NCBI RefSeq assembly: GCF_042477335.2
Contig: NC_091263.1
Coordinates: forward strand, 68,814,501-68,878,500
Length of the DNA: 64,000 bases
Direction: 5' to 3'
Origin: Ovis canadensis
Lineage: Eukaryota > Chordata > Mammalia > Artiodactyla > Bovidae
Of this stretch, positions 23,931 to 34,794 are shown in pieces. Under the pieces are notes generated by a model. It had not been told where the DNA came from. It made no database searches and worked only from the letters and a program-made list of their open reading frames with translations. Position 1 is the stretch's first letter; each line of letters opens with the position of its first letter. A program made the position numbers and the translations under genes.

Positions 23931-24039
23931 AGAAAAACATATAGAAAATTTACTTAGCCATCATTATTGGATATTTTGATTGAGTTCTCATTATTGTAAT
24001 TCTGCATTCAAGACTATATTGCCTAAATCATGGTGTCTC

Positions 24040-24200
24040 AGATTTTTTTACCTTTCTACTGAGATATCGTTTCAGATTTAATCAAGAAAATGGTAAAAAT
24101 AGTACAAAGAGCTCCCATATGCCTTTCAGTCAGTCTTTCCAGATGTAGACATTTTATAAAACCATAATACAGATATAGAAACTTGCAACTTTATTGATAG
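24040..24200. mobile_element. Old L1-like fragment
   Basis: The segment GTACAAAGAGCTCCCATATG followed by a TAAAACCATAATACA-like stretch resembles old mammalian L1 3' sequence. Ends and orientation are uncertain. Confidence 0.4.
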
Positions 24201-25015
24201 AAGACCATTAACTGATACGATACTATTAACTAAGAGTGCTGGAGAGGAAGTGACTCAGGCATAGCCCGATCTGTCAGTACGTGTGTGTCAGTGTCTCCTG
24301 CACAACAGAGAGGACTGGGCCGGTTCGGTAAGGATCTCACCTGGAAGAGAAAATCTAGAACTGGGTACTAAGAGGTCCTTCCGCGGTGGAAAGCACTGTC
24401 CGTGGGCAGGACGGGTGCCCGACTTTTGCCCCTGGCAGAATCCCTGGGGCAAGAAGAGATGGAGCGGGGCACACCCCGGTGGGGGTAGAGGGTGTTGTGG
24501 GCCTGGCCTGGCTGTGCCTTTAACTCCTGTGGCTTCTCCCCCCTCCCCAACACCCTCTCTGTGGCCTGGCGCACGGACACCCAGCGGCAGGTGAGTGGGC
24601 AGCTCGGGAGAGGCCTCAGGGCGTGTCCACCGCATGTGCAGGCCCGGCCGGCCCTCGCCCCCCCGCAGAGCGGCCCCGCGTGCCCTCCGGCTGCCCGCTG
24701 CTCGCTGTGCACGCGGCTGCCTCCTCCCCTCACCCGTCCTGTGTCCCCTGCGCTCCCCTTAACCCCTCCCCTTCTGAGGAGCATCCCGCTTCAGGCCGGT
24801 GTCCCTGCGCCTGCTGTCAGAGGGGGGAGTGGCCCAGGATTCTCGGAGAAGGGTCATCTTTCCAGGTGGTCTCAGGAGAGGCCTGAAGGGTTACCCCTTG
24901 GTCGTTTGTCACCGGGAAGCCTGGTCGCTGTGCAGCAGCCATCTTGGGAACCCTTGATCCTGTGGAAGGAAAGGGCGGGCAGGGGTAGGAAAGGCAGGCC
25001 CTGCTCGGTGTGCTG

Positions 25016-25290
25016 CTCGGCGCCCCGCCCCGCCCTCTGAGGAGCGCCCCGCCCGCGCCCCGCCCCCACCCGCCCGCGCCCCGCCCCCGCCCGCCCGCGC
25101 CCCGCCCCCGCCCGCCCGCGCCCCGCCCGCGCCCCGCCCCGCCCTCTGAGGAGAGCCCCCCTCCCCCCGCCCCGGCGTCCCTCCCCGCCCTCTGAGGAGA
25201 ACCCACCCCCGGCGCCCACCCCCACCCCCCGCCCTCTGAGGAACCCGCCCCCCGCCCCGGCGCCCCTCCCCGCCCTCTGAGGAGCCCCCA
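25016..25290. repeat. GC-rich minisatellite upstream of ZDHHC3 distal terminal exon
   Basis: Almost pure C/G sequence on the + strand. GCCCTCTGAGGAG recurs at 25032, 25141, 25187, 25231 (last base changed) and 25272. Between the first two copies lie repeats of a CCCGCGCCCCGCCC-like unit. The G-rich opposite strand has many runs of three or more G. The array ends about 70 bp before the splice acceptor at 25361. Confidence 0.9.
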
Positions 25291-25361
25291 GCCCTGGGCG
25301 GCCGCGCGCTGCCGTGCGGGGCCCAAGCACGCTGACCCTCTGTATCCCATTCTCCCCGCAG

Positions 25362-25625
25362 GGCATCGAGAGCCTCCAACGAAAGAAGCAGCAGCGCAGG
25401 GAACGCAGGGGCAGCTGGAAGTCGGTCAAAGAGACCTTCGGCGGGGACTTTTCCCTGAACTGGTTCAACCCCTTCTCTGGACCGCGTCACCCAAAGCCGC
25501 TCAGCGACAGAGACTGGGTGCGACAGGTGTCCTCGGTGTCGGACACGGAGAACACGGAGACGACGACGGAGGAGCCGTCGGAGGAGCCGAAGGACGAGGA
25601 CTTCGCGGAGGTGGTCGATGAGTGA
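25362..25625 (+). CDS. ZDHHC3: ZDHHC3 distal alternative terminal exon (acidic tail)
   Basis: This exon opens after a CCCCGCAG acceptor and encodes 87 residues and a TGA stop. It begins GIESLQRKKQQRRERRGSWK, then SVKETFGGDFSLNWFNPFSG, and ends in a Ser/Thr/Glu-rich acidic tail finishing FAEVVDE. It would replace the proximal terminal exon after the phase-0 exon ending at 10804, giving the longer isoform known for ZDHHC3 in mammals. The tail differs in character from the proximal one: first basic, then strongly acidic, with no PDZ-like end. Codon use is very GC-rich because of the surrounding CpG-rich sequence. Confidence 0.9.
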   Translation, partial: GIESLQRKKQQRRERRGSWKSVKETFGGDFSLNWFNPFSGPRHPKPLSDRDWVRQVSSVSDTENTETTTEEPSEEPKDEDFAEVVDE

Positions 25626-27825
25626 CGCTGCGGGCCGGGGGCCGGCACCGGGCCTCGCTGGCGGCAGGCCGGGCGCCTGGGCACCCCGCGCGCTCCCCTC
25701 CCGCTCCTGACCTCCGGCCCCCGGCCCTCTCCCCACGCCGGGCCAGGTCAGGCGTGGGGGGACGCAGCATGATGGAGGCAGACGAGAGACCTGCTCTGAG
25801 CTCCCCACCCCGTGAGGGATTGTCAGGAACCATCCTCCGAGGCTGGGCGCGCTTCTCAGCCTGCACAGCCTCATCCAGAAAAGGAATCTCCGAACAGGGC
25901 AGCCCAGGGGCAGAAAAGAACTTGCCTCTGTCCTTTCTTGGGGTGTCTGTCTTCTCTTGAGAAGGTTGGGGCCCAGGCTCTTGGCATTTGAGAACTAAGG
26001 CCGTGAGGCGGTGACGGAAGGACGGAGCAGGGCTGGCCTTGGGAACCCGGGGGGGACCCCAGCATCAGCAGAGATGGGCCTGGGCAGGCGGCAAGGATCC
26101 TGGCTGCTCCCCAGAAAGGGCTACCCGCCCCAACCCCCATGCCTGCCTCACTAGGAGACAGCCATGGCGGCCTTGGCTACCTCCGGGCTCCAGCTTGGCT
26201 TGAGAGAGGGCCCCACACATGTGGTCCATGCACGGCTGGGCATGAGCCTAAGTTGTGACAGCAGCACCCAAACTGAGCTTGCGTTCCACAGACACCAGAA
26301 GCCTCAGTCCGCTCGAGGTGCCTTGTCCTGGGGCTAAGAATCTGTCCACTCCCTGTGGAGGGGCAGAGGGACAACCTATGTAGAGCTCCTGGAATTCTGA
26401 CCTCCCCCGTGAGAGCTGCATTTAACTGTCCCTCCTGTAAAGAGTCTAACTACCCACATGGGCAGATCTGACCAGAAAATCTGGCCTGAGAGTCTTAGGC
26501 CTGTTCTCCCAAGACAGTGTCCTTTCTTGGGGCGTCTCTCTCAAACCATGGATGGTGGCCAGGGGCCTGCCAATTAAGAAGCAGGAAGGCCCTCTGTCAC
26601 ACATACAGACCTCCTACACTGCCAGGCTGAACCGGGACCCTGCTCATCCCATGTGAAGCCTGAAGTGTCCATGATCATTCCTGAAGGTCTGAGCAGCGTG
26701 TCCTGGGTTCACAATCCCCGTTCTCATAGCAGCTGAAGCAGCATCTTCACAGAGTCCAGCAGAGGGTTGGTGCCCCGTGATGATCGTGGGTAAGAAAGGA
26801 GGGCCAGGCAGTGGCCTAGTTCTGGGAGGGCACCCTTGGGCATTCCATAAAGGTGGCAATTGTCAGAGAGACACTGCCGTCCACCCCCAGTAACCTGCCA
26901 GGCTCTGGGTTTTCTTGCAGAGGGGCCGCTTCTTTCCTCATCCCAGCTCTAATGTCTCACAAGAGGGCGACAGCAGGACTCTGGCGTTGATAGAGCAGTT
27001 GGCAGGGCATGGGGCCTTCCACACCCAGGCCGTAGGCCTCTTTTCTGGGTTCGTATCAGCTTTAATATTTATTAACGGCCACATAAAGGACTCTGGGGGG
27101 CTCTGAAGCCTGTTAACTCACCATCTAGCCAGGGTGTGGCTACAGAGGCCTGCTAGTTTTTATCCTTACCCAAAAAAGCATCCAAGGCACAGGCTTGATG
27201 GACTGTACACCCAAGAGACTCCACGCTGGGGAAGGAAAGCCATCCCAACCCCTGGAGTCCCCAGGAGGCCGTGGTTAGGAGATAGGGGTCACTGGTCACT
27301 GTTTGCGGGCAGCTTCAGGGGTCTCCGCTGAGTCCAAGCCCCAGGTCAAAGGCATGTGCTGAACCACAGGGCCCCTGAGAAATGTCCCTGCATGACAGGC
27401 TTGAAACTGGTCTTCCTGTGGCCGTCATGGCCTGAAAGCAGAGGTACCCACCAGGCCCAAAGCCACTTCTGCTTTCAGATTGCTGGATGCCGAGGCCTTT
27501 TACCCACATAGAGTAGGACCCAGACCCGACCCCTCTCCTCACTGAGCCCATCTCCCTCCACACTAGACATATCACACCGTGTCCCAGGAGGGGCACCTGG
27601 GCCGTGTGGGAATCACCTGCCCAACCCTAAGACTCGTAGCCTCACACCAGCAACTACAGTGGCCTTCTCTCCATGGTGGCTGTCGCCAGTGTGATATTCT
27701 GCTTAACCCCCAACTGACCACCAGGCGCCTGATGTCAGCACAAGCTGAGGGCTGCAGGGAGGGAGGCCAGGCACAAGCCTCCACCTCTTTGTTTGAATAA
27801 AAAGCTCTCTGGTCCACCTCAGCTG
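25626..27825 (+). other. ZDHHC3: Probable 3' UTR of the long ZDHHC3 isoform
   Basis: About 2.2 kb without interspersed repeats after the acidic-tail exon, first GC-rich and then more balanced. It leads to a canonical AATAAA at 27796-27801. The absence of recent insertions is consistent with exonic sequence under some constraint, but the extent of the UTR is an inference. Confidence 0.5.
27796..27801 (+). terminator. ZDHHC3: Polyadenylation signal AATAAA, long ZDHHC3 isoform (candidate)
   Basis: Canonical hexamer 2.17 kb after the distal stop codon. I saw no earlier AATAAA between the stop and this site. Confidence 0.45.
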
Positions 27826-30185
27826 CCAGAGTCTCGTGTCTTCATGGAGCTCCCAGTCTAGACTCCTGGGCGGCGTCCTGCCTCTCAGGTCACTTTGAGG
27901 ACATCTCTAAGCCTCTTCTCTCCCATTTGTGGCCTAGGAGGCAAGTGTCACATAGCTACACCCTTGTCTTGGGATTTTCTCCCCGTGGTATTTCCAGCAG
28001 GAAGAAAACTCACCTTTTATGCACCAAGCATTAATGGAGCATCTACTGTGGACATTTGGGCCAAGAGTGCCCAGAACTGAAGGTCCTTGACTCTCTAGAG
28101 CCCAGGCCTCCACCTCTGAATTTCCTGCAAATTTCACATAAAATATCTCTCATTCAGCCCACACGGTGCTACATGGTACCTCTGCCAGAGTGTGTCCAGT
28201 TGGGGTTATGGCCTTAGAGGGAGGAGCAGGTGTCCCCAACGGGGTCCAGAACAAAGAAGCCTGACCCCAGAAAGAGACAGTCCCTTGACCTGGGAAGTTC
28301 GGAGGATCAGACGGCTCTCCAGGTTCCCACATGGTCCCAGCATAAGACACTAAGAAGCTTGTTCACAGAAAGAGAAAAGTGACCTGGAGGACCACATGGT
28401 CATCTCGAAGGCATTGGGATTTAGTTAAATGTGCACTGATCATCTGAGCAAGTCTCTGGAGGGCAGCACCCAGAGAAGAGCTGCAGGTAACACAAGGGCT
28501 TTGTGTTGGCACAAAGAGGTGCCTCCTTCTGGGATGACCAACCCACCCCCCAGGAAGGGAGAGACCCCTGCCCAAGGGAAGGGGGTTCTCCCTCCCAGGC
28601 TGGGCCACCTCCCTGTGGCCGAGAGCCTGTTAGCAGGCCGAGGCCATCTCTCCGGGTCCCTGTGCTCCTGCCCACAGCTCTGCTTCCCAGCCCACCATAC
28701 GGGGCCACTAGCATTAGTCAGATGAGGTGGGGGGCTAGATGGGAACCTTCATGGGGGCACTCCTTGGGATTCTTCTTTACCCCAAAGGTCAGGATGGGCC
28801 ACCCTTCTTTAACCCCCTTCTTTTCCTGGAGTTGGTTCAAATCAGGGCCCTTCGGGCTGGCCTGCCTGCTTTTGCACCCTGAGTGACCCATGTGGTCACT
28901 AAGGCAGCTTTATCCCTGGGGGTCAAGGAGTGAATGGGAGGTACAGGGCAATAGATTTTAACCTCCTTGACCATGAGAGGGAGGAACTGAAGCAACAGGA
29001 TCAGCAAATTCACTGACCGGTCTAGGGCCATGTCCAAGGTGGTTCACAAAGGCAGGCGTTCTTGAAAAGGGAAGCTCAGGTCTGGAGGCATTGGGGGACG
29101 CAGGGCTGACCCTGCTCAGCTGGGCAGGGGCCTGGGATGGGCCTGCTGGCATGAGGAGCTGGGGTGCGGAGGGGGATGTTTGGGGTGTTAAGAGTGAGAG
29201 TGAAACATCTGGATAAGAACAAGGTGAGGAGCCTGTGGCTTTCTTGAAGAAGGTTCAGAGGCTGTTTGGAGGGAACAGGTAGGCAGGCTCCTGCACCAGG
29301 AGGGGTGGAGCCATTCACCATCTTCCCCCGTCCCTCCCCATACCCCGTGTCAGCCCCCTTGAAGTTTTCTGATTTTAACTTACCATGATCAAGTAGGTGG
29401 GACCACTGGCTCACCCACCACCATCACCAGGGGGCTGGGGCTTCTTCCACGTGGAAGACTGGAAATGGCCCCTGCGCTGCAGGTGCCTCGAAGGCCCACC
29501 AGCCGTGGGGAAGCACAGGCAGGCAGGGGTCATGAATTTTGGTTTCAGGTGTCACAGTTTCAAGTTGCCTGAAGTTGTCAAAAGTCAAAGGCAAGCAGAT
29601 AGCACGTGGTCCTCAGTCCTGCGTCTGGTTTGGGCCCGGGCTTGGTGTGTGCTGGGGTCTATAGGAAAGGCCCTGTCCCCCTGCTGGCCCTCAGGTCCCC
29701 TTGGGGAGGAAGGAAAGGTGGGAGTGAGGCATGGGGCAGAAGTCATCGGACTTCAGGCAAACACAGCGGAGAGAGAAGATATCTTCAGCAGGCCCAGCCA
29801 GGGTGGGCAGAAGGCTCCGGTCAGCTGCTGCTTCCAGGGCTGATGTGCACTGGGATTTCTCACGGGGCGAGTGGGCAGCAGCTCTGGGCTTCTGATAGCC
29901 TGGGGTCCAGGGAGGGCCTCTGGGGCTGTGGACGCCTTTGGTTCTGATCACAGACAGCCATGGTCCAAAACTCAAGGTGGCAGGGCAGGGCTCTGGAACC
30001 CAGGCTGGGCATTTCTACTGTCAACAAGGTGACCCTGTGATTCCGTGTGACCTGACCCAGTGGTTGTGTTGCTGTAGTTGGTTGGCCTTTGAATGGTATC
30101 TTTCCCCCAGCTAGCTCTTGAATCTGCCCTCATATGAGTAATCAAACCTGATCATCTGAAATCTAATGAGTAATAAAATCTAATT
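27826..30185. other. Intergenic sequence, nothing recognised
   Basis: About 2.4 kb between the presumed ZDHHC3 3' end and the BovB fragment. I saw no coding exon, RNA gene or recent repeat. Human synteny would place the end of TGM4 near here, but the only TGM4-like sequence recognised lies further right. Confidence 0.5.
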
Positions 30186-30189
30186 ATCT

Positions 30190-30730
30190 GAAAGCTAATA
30201 TCTAAGGTTTCCTTGGAAGAAAAGCTATGACAAACGTAGACAGCATATTAAAAAGCAGAGACATCACTTTGCTGACAAAGGTCCGTATAGTCAAAGCTAC
30301 AGTTTTTCCAGTAGTCATGTACAGATGTGAGAGTTGGACCATAAAGAAGGGCACCAAAGAATTGATGCTTTCAAACTATGGTGCTGGAGAAGACTCTTGA
30401 GATTCCCTTGGATAGGAAGGAGATCAAACCAGTCAATCCCAAAGGAAATCAACCCTGAATATTCATTGGAAGGGCTGATGCTGAAGCTCCAATACTTTGG
30501 CCACCTGATGCAAAGAGCTGACTCATTGGAAAAGACCTTGATGCTGGGAAAGATTGAAGGTGGGAGGAGAAGGGGATGACAGAGGATGAGATGGTTGGAT
30601 GGCATCACCAATGCAATGGACATGAGTTTGTGCAAACTCCAGGAGATGGTGAAGGACAGGGAAGCCTGGGGTGCTAGAGTTCATGGGGTCGCAAAGAGTC
30701 AGACACCACTGAGTGACTAAACAAAAATCC
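30190..30730 (+). mobile_element. BovB LINE 3' end
   Basis: Forward BovB (RTE-clade) 3' segment, from GTTTCCTTGGAAGAAAAGC through GACAGCATATTAAAAAGCAG to the tail near GCAAAGAGTCAGACACCACT. It is 5'-truncated and noncoding in this part. Confidence 0.88.
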
Positions 30731-30764
30731 CTAGGCAAGAAATGCTGAAATGTTCAACCAAGGC

Positions 30765-30954
30765 TCAGAACCCGTCACAGCTGCCACCTCCTTCCGGGGC
30801 ATCAGGCAAAGTCTTGTTGGTGTTGAGAACAGCCTTCTCAGCAGGAACCTCTTTCACCTTATTGGAACTAAACTTGATGAGAAGTTTCTTGAGTCCAGTT
30901 TTTGTTGGGATGCCTTGTATGTGGAATCTGATGGTCTTCCCTGGCTTCACTGTC
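30765..30954 (-). pseudogene. TGM4: TGM4 remnant: last coding exon
   Basis: TGM4 is the prostate transglutaminase, which crosslinks seminal proteins in mammals. After a TTTTCCAG acceptor, the - strand encodes TVKPGKTIRFHIQGIPTKTG and then LKKLLIKFSSNKVKEVPAEK. This matches the second C-terminal beta-barrel of TGM4 in order and spacing (TV-PG-TI, the P-KTG-KK run, K-SS--VKE). The frame is open and passes the position where human TGM4 stops by about 18 codons. It is called a pseudogene because the other exons are missing or broken (see 32001-32177). The catalytic Cys/His/Asp core is not present anywhere in the window. A BovB fragment abuts it downstream. Confidence 0.85.
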
Positions 30955-32000
30955 CTGGAAAATTCAGACACACAGCCATACAGTTGGCGGGAAGTGCTGC
31001 GGGAGGGGAGGGGCGCTGTGTGAGAAGCCGGGAGTCCCAGCCTCAGCTCAGCCTTTTTGAAGGGTCCTGCCTGGTCCTGAGCAGGGCACATGGGCGTCCT
31101 GCTGAGAAGTACCTAGGAGCTTTAGACGATTACTAATGATGAGACCCAGGCTGGAGAGTCAGGGGCAGCCGTCAGGGCTGGAACACGATGCCAGGGCCGG
31201 GCGGGGATGTCAGTAGTATTTCTGCCATTGGGAGCACTGGGTATAAACCGACTAGCTGAAAACAAGTTCAACCTCCAACTTGCTGAGTCTGATCCACACA
31301 CTGAGTTTTACAACTTGAATGACTACAGAAGACCTTCACACTGTAGAAAAACATGCATGCTCCTCTAGCTTATTCTGAAAGACCAGAAGATCCAGAAGTG
31401 CAGCACTCAAGCTCCTACACAGTCTCAGCTAGCCAAAGAGAGCTGCAGCACCTACTATTTACAAGGAACCTCAAACATCCTGAGACATGACTGCCTGGAG
31501 ACACATGTGTTTTTCCCAACTCCTCTCAGGAGGTGGGAGAAGTTTTCTGCTAAGCCACTTAGGTGAGGGTGGAGAGTGAAATTCCGCAAGAGAAACTCTT
31601 GACGCTTAAATCATGAAAGACGCCTCACTGCCTTTGGGGGTGGGTTGGGGTGGGGGGTGTGGGAAGGGCAGGAGGTGCACACCTGCAGGAAAGAGTTGCT
31701 AAGAAGCTTTTCACTGTAACTTTTGCATCTTTAGAATTTTGTACTACATGAAAATAATTACTTATTCCAAAAATTAAAACGTTAAAGATTCAGTTGAGCA
31801 AAAACTTTAAAAAAAAAATTGCCTATTGATGCATCACTTCTTCAGAAATTCTAATTTGGAAAAGCAAGGTGTTATTTTTCTTAGGAATACACCTGGCCTG
31901 AAGAATAAGCCAACCAGGGCACCCCCCAGGGGTCTTAGGGACCCACTCCAAGCCAAGACTGAGCTCCAGGCAGGATCCCTGTCTGCCTCTAGTGGCTCAC
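30955..32000 (-). other. TGM4 remnant intron region, expected exon not found
   Basis: Between the two recognised TGM4 remnants a normal gene should have one more exon, coding for the start of the last beta-barrel. I could not see it in this 1-kb stretch on the - strand. The rest is unassigned sequence with a G-rich run near 31640-31670 and an A-run near 31809. Confidence 0.45.
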
Positions 32001-32177
32001 CTCTACTGGGAGCTTAGCGTACCGGAAAGATACAAATTCCTGAGAGGCGGTCATTTCTTTGAACTCTAAAATTTCTGCAACGATGAAAGCTTTGATGATT
32101 GGTTCATCATCAAACACAGGCAGTCCAAGTAGGTATTGGAATCCAAGGACACAGTCTCTTCAGATGCTGCCAAAGAG
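32001..32177 (-). pseudogene. TGM4: TGM4 remnant: penultimate-region exon with frameshift
   Basis: The - strand reads TVSLDSNTYL in one frame, then switches frame and reads LPVFDDEPIIKAFIVAEILE followed by FKEMTASQEFVSFRYAKLPV and a GTGAGC donor at 32000. Both halves match consecutive parts of TGM4 (the LDS-TY and DDEP-I motifs, then FI-AEI-E-KE--AS). Joining them in frame needs a net change equal to a 4-nt loss around 32130. The acceptor is probably TCTCTCTAG next to 32177; a GCAG further in is an alternative. The net frameshift breaks the reading frame in the C-terminal region. A faint TGM4-like MAK-(I/L)-L segment occurs at about 32440-32480 but is not reliable. Confidence 0.85.
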
Positions 32178-33149
32178 CTAGAGAGAAGGGATGTGGTCAT
32201 TTACTACCGTTTCCGCAAACGAGTTAACATCAAGCACAGAATTAGATGAAATCGGGTTGGACAGAACTGGGTCACTTTGCATAAGTCTCTTCCTCTCTCT
32301 GGAAAACAAGCAGCTGAGCTCAAGATGAAATAATAATTGACTGCATTCTCCAGGCTCCCATCCTGAGTCCATGGAGACATCACCAGCTCTAGGACTTTCT
32401 GCCCATTCTCAACTGCCCTGGCTACCCACAAACCACTGGTTACAGTAGGTATTTGAGACAAAATCTTTGCCATCATCAAAGACTTCCAATGCTACTTTTA
32501 GCACCCCTGATTCATGACTGTGATGGACCCGTTTCTGGACTAGTAGTCTCTTTGGCCCCCATTTTCTCTGTGCATAGATTCCTTCTAACTATCAAGCTAC
32601 TTAGGAAATGTTCATGTGTTAACTCACAAACCATGAAAACCAAGTCCTCTGAAGCAGGGACACACGTGCACATGGGGGTTATCGTCCACCCTTGGACACA
32701 GGCAGACCAGTCTCAGGAGGAAGCTACATGGCCTGGTGGTAGGAGGTGGGGTCCTGCAAGGTATCCTCGAGAGGTTTGGAACAGTAAGGGTTGGGAGGTC
32801 AGACGTGGGAGGCAAGAGTTTAGACAGGAATCAAAGAGATGTTCACTTCCTGAGCCAGCTGTGCAGGACTTCCACGGGCAGATGTGGGACAGTCCTAGCA
32901 CAAACATAATGAAGAACAGGAACAATCGTAAACCGCTGGGGACAAATGAGATCCTTGAGCTCACGCAGAGAGATTGTTTCATAGATGGATAGATGATTGA
33001 TAGATCAGACAGACAGATGATAGACTGGGGTGAAGGAAGGGCTTTGGTTACAGAATACCAGGGCCCAGCAGGTAAGCGTGGAGGGAGAGCTGAAGTTGGG
33101 AAATGACTGTGAAACCATCAGAGGCTGGTTCAGACATGAGTCATGCAGG

Positions 33150-33352
33150 CACACTCAGTCGTGTCCGACTCTTTGCGACCCTGTGCACTGTAGCCCGCCG
33201 GGCTTCTCTGTCCATGGGATCCTCCAGGCAAGGATACTGGAGTGAGTTGCCACGCCCTTCTCCAGGGGATCTTCCTGACCCAGGGACTGAACCCGCATTT
33301 CCTGCATTGGCAGGTGGGTTCTTTACCACTGAGCCACCTGGGAAGCCCCAGC
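33150..33352 (-). mobile_element. Bov-tA-type SINE
   Basis: Reverse copy from CACTCAGTCGTGTCCGACTC to GAGCCACCTGGGAAGCCCC. Confidence 0.9.
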
Positions 33353-33559
33353 ATGAGCTGTCAGTGGAGAGTAAATTGTTGGGGGGGGGGCACGGCGGGG
33401 AAGGACAGGAATGATTTTCATGAGGACCAGGATATTTGCATGACCTCATTTACTTGTTTACTCCAACGAACTTTGTCCTTTCTGAAATGCAATGGGGAGG
33501 AGTTGAGGTGCGTCAGGGAGTGTGAGGCGGCACACGCTGAGATGCTGGCTGACAGAGCA

Positions 33560-33790
33560 GAGCGAAGTAATGGAGACAGCCAGGGGACACTCAAGAGCCT
33601 TGAGAAACCGCAAGAGCCATGGAAGGACGCTCCAAGGAGCCTCCCAAGAGGACCTGGCCGTGACCACGCCTTGATTTTAGGCTTCCAGCCCCAAAACTGT
33701 GAGAGAATACGTTTCTGTTGGTTTAGCCACCAATTTTGTGGCCATTCGTTTCTGCCCCAGGAAGGGAATTCAGGGCACAGAGTCCACGTG
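33560..33790 (+). mobile_element. MaLR (MLT1-like) LTR fragment
   Basis: Contains GACCACGCCTTGATTTTAGG, CTTCCAGCCCCAAAACTGTG and GTTTAGCCACC, the usual 3' part of MLT1-type LTRs. Ends approximate. Confidence 0.55.
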
Positions 33791-34454
33791 CCCTGAGCAC
33801 TGGAGCATCCTCCCCGCCCACCGCCTCCTTGAGGCCCTGCAGTGACGCAGCACCCTCACACGGGTGGGTTCACGAGGTCAGAGCAGTGCTGCGACTGCAG
33901 GAAGCCATACCTCAGCCATAACTGTTATTTTTTAATGCTTTTGTTTGCTGTAGTTATTGCACCTGAGTGGGTGGAAAAGACTGAAATGTCAGCTGCTTGT
34001 AATGTCATATCATAAATGCTGGGGAACCATCCCGATAAGGGTAAGCTGTGAGGAAAGTGTTGGCAGGATACAACTTCCTTGTTTTTCGCCACCAGTGGGC
34101 GAGTTGGAATTTAAATCCTCTGAGTATTAAAAAACAAAACCAGTTTGCATAATGGATGATGTTTGCTGTAACTTCTGCCTCTTGGAGCCTCAGGAGAGAG
34201 ATGACAGATGGAGACCCACTGTTAGGGTTTTAAAAGGCAAAGTTGCTCTTAAACCAAAGTTAGCGATAGTTGCTAAGTGCTCTTGTGAGACCATCAGCCT
34301 ATGACTTTTCAGCTTGTGTGCGGATTTCTGGCAGGTGGGGGACTGTCCAATCAGGACTCAAAAATGGCAAGACGGCAACTTCAGGACTCAAAACTGACAA
34401 GACAGCAACTTCCCTGGCAGCGGGGGTGGTGGTGGCAGGGGCGGGGTGGGGGGG

Positions 34455-34545
34455 TGGGGGTCCAGTGGTTAGGACTCTGTGCTCTCACTGCCAAGGACCA
34501 GGGTTCAATCCCTGCTCAGGGAACTAAAATCCCAGAGGCCAAGTG
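34455..34545 (+). mobile_element. Partial ruminant tRNA-derived SINE
   Basis: Forward AGTGGTTAGGACTCTGTGCT, CAGGGTTCAATCCCTGCTCA and GGGAACTAAAATCCCA, a tRNA-like A box and B box region. Confidence 0.7.
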
Positions 34546-34794
34546 GTGCAGTCATAACATAACATAAAATATTATAAGAGATATGCACAGGTATGCTCCT
34601 GAATTTGAAGAACACTTGCCTGGGCAGAGTCAGGAAGGAACTGGCAGGCAGAGAGCAGCCAAGGCCCAAGGCCTAGAACTGAGGATGGGATTTCAACTCC
34701 CCTCCGAGAACTGTAGCTCACCCCAGTTGCTTACTCCAAAAAAAATGAGGAAAGGAAAAAAATCAGGACAGAATCGAGATCACACACTTGGCAG

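Larger units (their letters stand above)
14641..25361 (+). other. ZDHHC3: Intron of the long ZDHHC3 isoform, repeat-rich
   Basis: About 10.7 kb between the two alternative last exons. It holds SINEs at 15806-16012, 17540-17752, 18580-18790, 19338-19476, 19650-19900 and 20135-20415; L1 material at 20430-22190 and 22890-23930; and a 102-bp tandem duplication at 18189-18393. The GC-rich minisatellite at 25016-25290 sits just before the acceptor. Sequence at 14641-15800, 16031-17530 and 22200-22880 shows no clear gene. Confidence 0.65.
32178..34780. other. Intergenic, eroded TGM4 territory
   Basis: 2.6 kb between the TGM4 remnant and the TMEM42 3' end, where at least ten TGM4 exons would be expected. 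It holds a GATA-type run at about 32980-33025, a SINE at 33150-33352, a MaLR fragment at 33560-33790 and a partial SINE at 34455-34545. No transglutaminase catalytic-core exon was recognised. Confidence 0.55.

Noticed and set aside
24909-25874. 321-codon - strand frame rich in Gly/Ala/Arg
   Set aside because: Produced by the GC-rich minisatellite and by reading opposite the ZDHHC3 terminal exon; no domain similarity.
34455-34545. tRNA-like A/B box segment as a possible tRNA gene
   Set aside because: It is the tRNA-derived head of a SINE; no intact cloverleaf is apparent. The same applies to all other tRNA-like hits.
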